64,000 nt of DNA from Paramoeba atlantica (lineage: Eukaryota > Discosea). The notes under the pieces are model-generated. The model ran no database searches and was not told the origin of the DNA. It saw nothing but the letters and a program-made list of their open reading frames with translations. Shown one piece after another: positions 45,501-55,919 of this stretch. Every line of letters begins with the position of its first letter. Position 1 is the first letter of the stretch. Where the stretch lies: assembly GCA_977017575.1 (NCBI GenBank), contig CDRNVI010000225.1, positions 1 through 64,000 of the forward strand. The letters are read 5' to 3'. A program made the translations under genes and the position numbers.

Positions 45501-45586
45501 CAATGATTAAATTTGTCAGAGAGTTGGGGTATCAGATCAAGGAAAGTGAAAATCCAGGAATTCTTATTGTCAGCAATCACAAGTAG
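42528..45586 (+). CDS. MYND-TPR-RING-DUF1771-Smr multidomain protein
   Basis: Three exons (42528-43319, 43452-45200, 45278-45586) give 949 residues. In order: a VGERVLC...APYQ domain (about 144-205); a MYND finger (CATC...YCSRSCQ, then HWSLHKLDC) split by the first intron and lacking one of the usual first Cys pair; a poly-Ser stretch; TPR-like helices (about 430-510); an RG-repeat and poly-Gln segment; a RING finger (CPIC...CGHATCLSC...CALC, about 639-703); a DUF1771-like helical stretch; and a C-terminal Smr domain with VDFHG and ITGRGLHS. RING fingers act as ubiquitin ligases, MYND binds Pro-rich peptides, and Smr domains bind or cut nucleic acid. The 132-bp first intron keeps the frame open. 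Confidence 0.85.
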
Positions 45587-45741
45587 CGAATCGATTTTGT
45601 GTTGTTTCATTATGGTTCAAGGTGTTTCTTTTTCGTTGTTAATGGTGATTGGTGGTATTTCTTTTTCTCTCTCTTTCTTTCAATTCTTTGCAATTTTGCA
45701 CTCCATTTACGACTCTGGATGTTATCAGCCATCAAAAGTAG

Positions 45742-45894
45742 AATGAAGGAAAGTTTGACTTTCAAGAGAAATCTGAGTGCGAGTATGCTACTTTCAATCT
45801 TAAACCTCGAGCATGTTTGGGGAAACGAATGGCTGAATTGGAAGCTGCTGTCTTGATGTGTGTTTTGTTACCTCGATTTAAGTTTTTAAGTTGA
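45742..45894 (+). pseudogene. Cytochrome P450 C-terminal fragment
   Basis: The frame contains TFNLKPRACLGKRMAELEAA, which fits the P450 haem-binding loop FxxxxRxCxGxxxAxxE with the Cys ligand, followed by VLLPRFKF and a stop. Upstream sequence of the same frame is closed and no other P450 exon is seen between this point and the Smr gene. It is probably a leftover 3' exon or a retrocopied tail. Part of an unseen gene is less likely, because the next gene upstream ends 155 bp before it. Confidence 0.7.
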
Positions 45895-46157
45895 AGGAAG
45901 GGTTTGAGCCCAAATTTGTGACGAGTGCAATTTTGTTTTGCCAAAATGGCTTACAATTTAATGTATCAAAAAGAAAATAAATTATTACGTTTTTATCGGA
46001 AAGAATGAAAACATTGTTGTTGTTGAGAAACTCAGTACGTCAGGAACTCAGGATCTCAGGAACGACAAAAATTTCCTTTTTGTTTTTCTTTTTGTGAGAA
46101 GAAAAAGGGAAGAGAGAAGAGAAGAGAAGAGAGAAGAAAAGAGAGAGAGAGAAAGAG

Positions 46158-46776
46158 ATGGGGGGAAGAGAGAAGAGATATTCTTCTTCTTCTTCTTCTT
46201 ATTTGTTGATTGTTTTGTTTCTTTTTCTCTTTCTTTTTGAGGTTGTTTTTTCTATTTCGAGGGTTGATCGGCTGAGGGTCGATCGAGTCAAGAAAGAAAA
46301 GTAATTTTTTCTCTTTTCTTTTTCTTTTTCTTTTTCTTTTTCTTTTTCTTTTTCTTTTTCTTTCTCTTTTTCAGAGGTCACTCAATTCTCCTCTCCTCTT
46401 CTCTTTTCTTCTCCTTCTCTTCTCTTTTATAGGAATAAAAAGGGTGAAAAACATGGTCTTCCTCAGAGACGTTCTCTCTCTTCTCTTTTATTTTTTTATT
46501 TTACATTTTGTTTCTTTTTTCTCTTTTTCTTTTTCTTTTTCTCTTCATTCTTTTTCTTTTCTCTTCTCTTCTTTTCTTTCTTTTTATTTCATTTATTTAT
46601 TTATTAATTAATTAATTTCTTTAATAAATAGAAATGGTTGATATATTTAAAGAAATTGGTTTAAAATCAAAAAAAGAAAATGGAAAATCTTTTGGAGTTT
46701 CTTATCGTCCAATGAATGATGGAGGAGGTTTTCTTCTTCTTTCTTCTTCTTCTTTTTTTCTTCTTTCTTCTTCTTT

Positions 46777-46839
<63 letters not shown>

Positions 46840-48348
46840 CTTTTTTCTGTTTTTTTTTTTTTTTTTTTTGTTCATTTTCTTTTTCTTTTCTGTTCTTCTT
46901 TGTTCTTTTCTCTCCTTTCTTTTCTCTCCTTTCTTTCTCTCCTTTCTTTCTCTTTTCATTTTTTTTTTGAATACAATAAATAGGAGCAAGAGGGATGCGT
47001 TGGCTTTCAAGTTTTATTCTTGCTCGTTTTCTTGGACTTGATGTATTTTTTTCTTTCTTTCTTTCTTCTTTTTTAAAATCTAAATTCTTGAATTGATTGT
47101 AATAATTAACTGATTTATTTTTTTATTCTTTTTATTTTTTTATTCTTTTTATTTTTTTATTCTTTTTATTTATTATCCTTTTTTCTTTTTCTTATTTGTT
47201 TCTTTCTTTCATTTCCTTTATTTGATTAAAATTTCATTTCCAATTGATTCATTTTTTTACAAAAGGTGATTCACAACAAATTTGAAGATGGAGGAGGAGT
47301 GAGTGCATTTCAATTTGAGGTTTTGTATTTAATTCTCTTTTTGAAAATCCACATTTTAAGAAAACATAGAAAAGAAGAGTCAAGAATTTTATTTTTCAGA
47401 AGAATTTTAAAAAATAAAATTTTATTATTTATAAGATTTATTTTTATTTATTTTATTATTTATTTTATTATTTATTTTATTATTTATTTTATTATTTATT
47501 TTATTCGAGAATATTAATTTATTCAATAGGGAGAATACTGCCATAAAGTAAATGAGATAAATTCTAAAATGGTTTCTTTCTTTTATTCTTTTTTCTCTTT
47601 TCTTCTCTCTTCTCTCCTTTTGTCTTTTCTTTTTTGAACTTGCTTGTTTCTCATATCACTTTCACTTTCTTTCCTATCCTTTCCTTTCCTTTCCTTTCTC
47701 TTTCTCTTTCTCTTCTCTTTCTCTTCTCTTTCTTTTCTTTCTTTTCTCTTTCTTTAAAAGATTTTTCGATGTTACGAATCAAAATGGGATGAATTTTTGG
47801 CAACAAAAAAATTCTCACTCAACATTTCTTCAATACCAAAAAATCCTTGTCCGATGGAAACAACGTTTTTTCTCTCTTCCCTTTTTCTCTCTCTTCCCTT
47901 TTTTTCTCTCTCTTCCCTTTTTCTCTCTTCCCTTTTTCTCTCTCTTCCCTTTTCCCTTTTCCTCTCTTCCCTTTTTCTCTCTTCCCTTTTTTCTCTCTTT
48001 TTCTTTTGGAAAAAAACTAAATTCTTCTTTTCTTTTCTTTTGTTTCTCTTTTCTTTTCTTCCTTTCTCTCTTTTCTCTCTTTTCTTTTGTTTCTTTTGTT
48101 TCTTTCTTTCCTTTCTCACCAGCCAATATGAAATCAATGAGGAAACAATTGAAAAAGTTCTCCACCCAACAAATGAAAACCAAAAAATATTATCTCAAAA
48201 CTCGAAAAGTAATAATAAAAAAGAAAATGAAAAAGAAAATGAAATCGAAAATGGAAATTGTGACTCTGTTTCTGTGAGTGGATCTGGTCGTATTTCCGAG
48301 AAACTTTATGTTCTTTTTTTTATTCATTTATTTTATTTATTTTATTTA

Positions 48349-48411
<63 letters not shown>

Positions 48412-51291
48412 ATTTATTTCTTTTTTTTTTCTTGATATTTTTTTATTTTTTTATTTATTTTTTTTATTTATTTTTTTATTTTATTTTTTATTTATTTCTT
48501 TTATTTCTTGACTGAATATCAATTTTCATTCAGAATGCAGAATCCTATTTCCCTCGATTGCGAGGTTTTTTTTTCCAAGAAACTTCTTTCCCTCTCTTCC
48601 TTTCCTCCTCTCCTTTCTCTTCCTCCTCTCTCCTCCCTCTCTCCTCTCTCCTCCCTCCTCCCTCTTCCCTTTCTTCTCTCTCCCCTCTCTCTCTCCCCTC
48701 TCTCTCTTTCTCTCTCTCCCCTCTCTCTCTCTCCTCTCTCTTTCTCTCTTTCTCTCTCTCTCTCCTAACAAAAAAAAACAAAAAAAGAAACTCTTTCAAG
48801 TTGGAGATCAGAAGTGTTGAGATTCCCAAGAGAAGGGTTTGAAGAGGAGGCAGAGTGTATGTTTCAGCCTTCTGGTATTAATGTTGCTGTTCATCTTCGT
48901 AGGTTTTATTTTTATTTTATTTATTATTTTATTTTTATTTTATTTTATTTTATTTTATTTTATTTATTATTTATTATTTATTATTTATTATTTATTATTT
49001 ATTATTTATTATTTATTATTTATTATTTATTATTTATTATTTATTATTTTATTTATTATTTTATTTATTATTTTATTTATTATTTTATTTATTATTTTTT
49101 AATTTTTTTTTTGATGTGTTTTTTTTTGGTTTTTTTTTAAAGTGATTTTGCGTATGTTTCTTTCACTCTCTCTTTTTCTCTTTTTCTCTTTTTCTCTTCT
49201 TTCTTTTTTTAAATCATTAAAAAAATAAAAAAAAGAGGAGACAAACGTATGAGTCGAGATTATCCAATTGGTTATCAAAATCAAGTTTTTTCTCTTTTTT
49301 TTCTCTTTTTTTATGAGTATTTTACACTCATTTCATTTTTTTATTATTAGCATCTTCTTCGAATGTTACATGAAATTGCAAAAGAAATTGATCCTGGTTT
49401 TCTTTTTCTTCTCTTCTCTTTCTTTTCTCTTTTCTTTCTTTTCTTTCCTCCCTTTCTTTTTTCTTTTTTCTCTAATTGAATGAATTTCACAAGAAAAACT
49501 TTTTTTTCTGTTTTGAGTTTTTTCTTTTTTTTCTCACTTCCTTTTCCCCTCTTTTTCTTCTCTCTTCTCTCTCTTCTCTCTCTTCTCTCTTTCTCTCTCT
49601 TTCTCTCTTCTCTCTCTTCTCTTCTCAGAGACATACCATTTACTCGTCCCCCCTCGAGAGAAAGAGAAAAAAGGAAATGGAGAAGAGAAAATATTCAGAA
49701 CCAAATCAGAAACAAGAAAAGGAAAGAGAGAGAAAGGAAGAAAGAGAGAGAAAGTGGAAAAGGAACAAGATAGAGAGGAGAGAGAGAGAGAGAGGGAAGA
49801 GAGGAATGATGTGAGAAGGAAGGAGAGGATGGAAAAAGCAAAGAGAGAAGAGAGAGAGAGAGAGAGAGAGAAGAAAGAGAATTACTTTGCGAGGACTTTT
49901 CGAATAATGAATTCTGAAAAAGAAACAAAAATTAATTTTCATATTTTTACTGAAATTGATAATGTTTTTTTTTCTTTTCTTTTTCTTTTCTTTTGTCTTT
50001 TCTTTTCTTTTTTCTTTTCTTTTTTCTTTTTCTTTTTTCTTTTCTTTTCTTTTTCTTTTTCCCTTCTACTCTCCTCCTCTCTTTCTCATTTCTCTTTTTC
50101 TTCTCTCAGTGTCCCAAACCTGTTTCTCAAGAAGACTTTCACAATTACCAGGTCATTTTTTTGAGTTCATTTTTAAAAAATTATGTGATTGTTCTTTATT
50201 TATTCATTATTTCTTCATTATTATTTCTTTCTTCTTTCTTTCTTCTTTCTTCTTTCTTTCTTCTTTCTTCTTTCTTCTTTCTTCTTTCTTTCTTATTATT
50301 TATTAGTCTTCAAATAATAAAAATAAATAATTTTAATAGGATTCAGGAAAATCAATGGGATATTATTTCAAAGAAAACCCTTCTTCTCTCTCAGTATCTC
50401 TCTCTTTTTCTTCTCTCTTCTTTCTTTCTCTTTCCTTTCTCTCTCCCTCTTTCCTTTCTCTCTCTTCTTCTTCTCTCTTTCTTATTTTTCTATTTTAGAA
50501 AGTTTCTTCAAAATCAAGAACTTTTTCTACTCCTGGATATGCAGAATGGGCAAATGATTTACCAAAAAAAGGTTTTTTTATTTTATTTTATTTTATTTTA
50601 TTTTTATTTATCTTTTCTTTTCTTTTCCCCTCTATCTTTCTCTCTCTTCCTCTCTCTCTTTTCTCTTCTCTTCTCTTCTCTTCTCTTCTCTTCTCTCTCT
50701 CTCTCTTCCCCCAAGAAAATGGACTCGGATCACAAAACAAAGACAAAAAATATATGATAATTGATGAGTTGGCAATGTGGGATTTGGAGCCGAGAGATTG
50801 TTTTTATTCTTTTCTTTCTGATTGTCCTTCTAATTATATGTTTGATTTTTTTTTGGGGGAGAAGAGAGAGAGAGAGAGAGAACAGAGAGAGAACAGAGAA
50901 AGAGAAGAGAGTAAATTCAAAATAATGAATAAATTAATTAACTCGATTAAAATAAAAATAAAAATAAAAATAAAAATAAAAACTAAAAAAAAAACTAAAA
51001 AAAAATATTAGGTGTTCGGCTTATTATCGAAAAAGATGTGCTGATGAAGTAAAATTCTCCTTTTTCTTTCTTCTTTATCTTTTTTTCTTCTCTCTCTTTC
51101 TTCTCTCTCTTTCTCTCTCTTTTTTTCTTCTCTCTCTTTCTCTCTCTATTTTTCTTTTGTTCCCTCACAAACAACAACTTCTCTTTCTCTTTCTTTCTCC
51201 CTTTCTCTCTCTTTTCTCATGTCTGTCTCTTCTTTCTCTTAAGGTTTTTTGTGAGTCTTTTCCCTCTGGTGTTTGGCGAGTAAAGGTTCTC

Positions 51292-51342
<51 letters not shown>

Positions 51343-52486
51343 CTCTTTCTTTCTCTTTCTCTCTTTCTTTTGTGTTTCTCTTCTAATTGTTCTTTTTTAG
51401 AGTGGAAGAGGATTGGGATTTTTGCCTTTTAATGTTTTTGTGTAATATATTTTAAAATTCTTTTCTTTTTTCTCTTTTCTTTTTCTCTTTCTCTTTCTCT
51501 TTTTCTTTTCTTTTTTTTAATATTTTTGCATTGGCGAACTCTTTCTCTCCTCTTTTTCTCTCTCTCTTTTCTTTTTCTTCTCTTTTAGGCATGTCAATGG
51601 TCCACCAGAAGAGAGTATTTATTGCATGAGTCAAGTCTTCTTTTCTTTGTCTCTCTTTTTTGATTTCTCTTTCTAAGTTTTTTCTCTTCCATTTTCTCTA
51701 TCTCTTTCTTTTCTTTCTCTTTCTCTTTCTCTTCTCTCTAGGCTGATATCATTTGGGGTGTGTGTTCAACATTCTCTCAACTCTCTCTCTTTCTCTCTCC
51801 TCCAGAAAAAGCATTAAAATTGTACAGTTCAAATTGTGGAATGCCTGTTGAGAGGTTTCTCTTCTTCTTTCTCTTTCTCCCTTTTCTCTCTTTCCCTCTT
51901 TTCCTCTTTTCTTCCCTTTCTTTCTTTTCCTTTTCATTCTCTGTTTTCTTACTCTTTTTCTTTCTTTTCTCTTCAATCAGACAACATATTGGGCTTGTCC
52001 GAGCTGAAAATTTTTCACATTGGGTTGCTACCAAGGTCTCTCTTTTCTCTCTCTCTTCTTTTCTTTTCTTTATTTTTTAAGTAAAATGAATAACAATTTT
52101 TGACTCTGAATTATTTTAGAATGAAAGAGTTCCTCTTCTTGTTTTTCCTGAAACATTTCCAAATTCAATTCAAAACTGGAAAAAAGGGTTTTTTTTTGTT
52201 TCTCTCTTTACTCTTCTCTCTCTCTCTCTTCTCTTTTTCGGTCTGTTTTGATCTTCTTTTCTCTTTTCTCTAGATGGACTTTGGATGGCAAGAGGAAAGA
52301 AAGGAGAGCCTTTCAAGGATACCGAAAAAATGAGAACAATGATTTTGCAGGATCATTTTCTCCTTTACCTTTGGTTTTCCTTTCTATTCCCTTTCTTGTT
52401 CTGAAAATTTGTTTTTTAATTTTACTTTTCTCTTTCTTTTTTAGAAAAAAATTATTCGTGACAAAAAACGAGAAACACATTTTTGA
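46158..52486 (+). CDS. Type II membrane glycosyltransferase (fucosyltransferase-like GT-B), 27 exons
   Basis: Twenty-seven exons in consistent phase give 714 residues: 46158-46300, 46433-46470, 46632-46727, 46984-47042, 47266-47319, 47530-47571, 47761-47864, 48123-48309, 48534-48564, 48788-48902, 49143-49151, 49236-49284, 49351-49396, 49629-49963, 50110-50151, 50340-50393, 50499-50571, 50716-50839, 51012-51048, 51244-51285, 51401-51441, 51589-51634, 51742-51854, 51981-52035, 52120-52187, 52274-52373, 52445-52486. A cytosolic start and signal anchor (YLLIVLFLFLFLFEVVF) predict Golgi location. DGGGARGMRWLSSFILARFLG, INVAVHLRSD, NFHIFTE and CMSQADIIWGVCSTFS follow the layout of fucosyltransferase-like GT-B enzymes. 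The sugar is not determined. Exon 14 adds a long Lys/Glu/Arg insert before NFHIFTE. Confidence 0.75.
46780..46870. repeat. Poly-T intron tract
   Basis: About 85 bases, almost all T with single C or G interruptions, lie inside intron 3 of the glycosyltransferase gene. The length may be imprecise in the assembly. Confidence 0.8.
47440..47508. repeat. TTTATTTTATTA intron microsatellite
   Basis: Six or so copies of a 12-bp TTTATTTTATTA unit lie in intron 5 of the glycosyltransferase gene, each with small changes. Confidence 0.8.
48319..48425. repeat. TTTATTTCTT intron microsatellite
   Basis: A 10-bp TTTATTTCTT unit is repeated nearly perfectly about eight times in intron 8, after a run of TTTTATTTAT units. 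Confidence 0.8.
48903..49097. repeat. TTTATTA / TTTTATTTATTA intron microsatellite
   Basis: TTTTA units give way to about sixteen TTTATTA units and then to TTTTATTTATTA units across intron 10, immediately before the 9-nt microexon at 49143. Confidence 0.85.
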
Positions 52487-52635
52487 GGAAGAACTTTGTG
52501 GTCACACCCCCAAAAAAATTGATTTTAAATAATTTTTATTTATGATAAATAACTTGTTCAGCTCGAAAAAAAAAAGCTCATTCTTTTCATGAAAAATTAC
52601 GTTTCCTGGAAACTGCTTCTGCGCCTCCCTCTTTT

Positions 52636-55600
52636 CTACCTTGGACTTCTTGGGGTCCTTGGTGTGTTCGGATCGACATTTCCCCAAATTCTAGCATCTC
52701 GTTGAACAACCGATTCAAGTCCAAAGAAATGAGCCGTTTCAGGGTGTGAAGCGAGTATAAATAAGATAATCAAAAATATCCAAACTGTGCCAAGGAGAGC
52801 AAGAGAGACAATTCTAAATGTTGTCCAATCTTCTCCACTTTCCGAAAACGAAAAGAGAACTCCAAAATTGGACAAATGTGAACAAATGCAAACAACTCTC
52901 CCATTCTTTAAATCTTCCTCTGATAATTTACAACCACTTAAATCGAATAAGCAATCTGAACCCGCAAGAAATGCACACAACGTTTCATTCATTTCAACTT
53001 TATCATCCTCAAGATCAAATCGGCTATTGGTCTTTGATTTTGAATTGGCAAATGTGATTTCTCCTCCGAAATTCTGGCGATTTTCTCCATTCTCACCAAG
53101 TTCATAAAAAATATGAATTTCAAGCTCAGGATTACTCACTTCAATGACCGCAGGTTCTCCTCCATCCAATCGCACAGTGATTGTCATTCCTTCGATTTGT
53201 GATCCTGCACTCAAAAACCCATCATCATCACTCCCATTGTCACTCTCTTCAGATAGAGACGGGGAGGAGCATTGCTCCGCAACTTGTGATCGTTGAAGCA
53301 ACACACAATACAAAGATTCAGATGTTTGTTGTTCATCAAAATTCTCATCAGACCAAGCAAGAATTAAATCAGAAATAAAAGAGGGCAAGACAAAATAAGT
53401 TGCTGTTGTATCTTCTGGGGTGATTGGAACCAACGTCTCTCCGTCGCCCAATTCAGTAACCGAACGAGTGAAAGCAAAGTAAGCCACAGTCTCTCCTGAG
53501 AAAAGAAACTCCTCCCCACAAAAGTCAGTATCAGTTGTCAAGAGATCCTGAACCCTGTCGAGGATTTCATTCACATCATCAAAGGAAATTGAACTCTCAT
53601 CAGATCCGGTCGTCACTTGATCTAAAACAGTTAAAGCAACTGTTGGAGGGAATGAATTCGATTGTGTGGCTTCATCAAGAGCCTGATAGTTTTCATCTTC
53701 ATTGTTTCCATTACTTGAAGAGTAAACCAACAAATTCAGAATTAAATTTGCTTCTGGACCTGTCAAATCTGTCGGTAGCTTCCATAACAACAAAAGGTCC
53801 AGAAGTTCAAGAATCAAATCAATCGATTCATCTTCAATATCCGATGGAGGAGAGGATCCAAGAATGGCCAACAAAAGATTTCCCGCAATCATTGCCTCCC
53901 CTTCAGAAATCAGAACTTCCACTTTTTCCAAGAGAAGAGCCCATTCAGAATCACTAAGATCGTCTCCTCCTCCTCTGACCACAACAGCCAAGACATATCC
54001 AGATGAACATACTCCTCGAGTATTGCAAACAAGAACTCGAATCTTCACCTCAACATCCTCAGTATTTGCTGGAAAGAATATCTCAAGTGATGGTTCAATA
54101 ATTGGGTTCGAAATCATAACAAACCATTCATTGTTCACTTCAATCTCAAAAAGATATCCAAATGGTCCGTATTCACCTTCCCAATCAACGCATTCAATTG
54201 TGTAATTTGTGAGAGGATCAACAGGAGAATCAATGAAACATCTCCCACCAAATGGCGGAAGGAATGGTGAAAGAACACAAGATTGAAGAGTAGCCTCGAC
54301 CCAACCATCCAACACAGACCCATCATCAGGCAACAATGGAACAGCAGTGACTTGAAATTGAGCAGATTCTCCTGGCTCTAAAAATCCACCACGAAACACA
54401 ATTGTAAATGTTCCATTGTCCAATCCCTCAGAGGTGATGAAGTTTCCTCCAAATTGTAAATCACATGGTGGATCATCACACAATTGATCCATCGTAACAT
54501 TTTCTCGATGGTCAGAATCTTCATTCTCCCACTTTTCACCTGACCAACGAATAGAAATCAAAGCTGAAGAATCATCTGACAATACCTCATCCCAAGAATC
54601 TGAATCTATTCGTATCTGAAGTGTGATTGTGTGGTCACTGACCACTGATCCGCACGTTAAAAGGGACAGTTCAGAAAAGGTGAACAAAACAAATGATGAT
54701 TCTGTTTTATGAACCACAACAGAACCACCAGCAGTCCAACCACCAAAATCATCTTCGACTGGCATACAAAATGTCATTGTCAAAATCCACACAGTCACCA
54801 AAGGACTTTCTTCAGGATACTCAATCACAAGAGAAGGATTATTACCATCAACATCGATAATGGGAGAAGTTCCAGGGCATACACTCCCTTCTGCATCTGG
54901 ATATCGACATCTCCATTCAGCCGTGATCTCCTCTTGCCCAATCGGACAAATGTTTGGATTTAGTACCTCCACTTCAATCTCCAAATCCCCCTTCTCAGAT
55001 GACCACAAAAATTCACTTCCTTTGGCAAACACAATCGAGGGCTCAATCCAAACTGAGGTATCAATGAGATAAGTATACTCTCCCACTCCAACATTAATCT
55101 CAGAGAATGAAGGGAGCGCATTTGGAGGGATGAGAAGTCCGTCTACGGAACAAGAACAACCTTGACAGATATTAGAAGGACAATCGCGTGAAGGACAAAG
55201 TTCGCACGGATCAGAGAGAGTGAGATTATCAAAATAGGTCCAAATAAAAGGGAGGGAGGAAGATAGTGCTTCCAGATACAATCTTGATGATGCTGATGCT
55301 GTAATTGGGATTGTGTGAGGGGGAAGTGTTTGAGTTGGGGAAGGGGAAGGTGAGGGCGAGGGTGAGGGTGATGGGGATGTTGATGGGGATGGTAAGGGGG
55401 ATGGGGAGGGGGATGGGGATGGTGAGGGGGATGGGGAAGGAGATGGTGAGTGGGATGGAAAAGGAGAGAAGAAAGGCGATGGGGAAGGGGATGGTGAGGG
55501 CGAGAGAGATGGAGATGGCGATGGTGATGGAGATGGGGAGGGCGATGGTAAGAATGTAGGTGATGGAGAGAAAGAAGGTGACGGTGAAGGTGAGGGAGCT

Positions 55601-55682
55601 GGAGATGAGATGGAGAGGGATGGGGATGGAGATGGGGATGGGGATGGGGAGAAGAAAGGAGAAGGAGAATATGAGGGTGAAG

Positions 55683-55714
<32 letters not shown>

Positions 55715-55880
55715 AGAGGTGAGAAAAAAAGAGAAGGTGAGGGCGAGGGCGAGGGCGAGAGAAATGGTGATGGTGATGGTGAAGGAGAAGGTGATGGTGC
55801 AATGTATGGTGAGGGCGAGGGTGAGGGTGATGGAGAAAGAGATGGTGACGGTGACGGTGACGGTGATGGAAAGAGAGATG

Positions 55881-55919
<39 letters not shown>

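Noticed and set aside
46158-52486. Many separate Phe/Leu/Ser or Lys/Arg/Glu-rich small proteins in this stretch
   Set aside because: They are translations of pyrimidine-rich introns. The short islands of normal composition join in phase into one glycosyltransferase.
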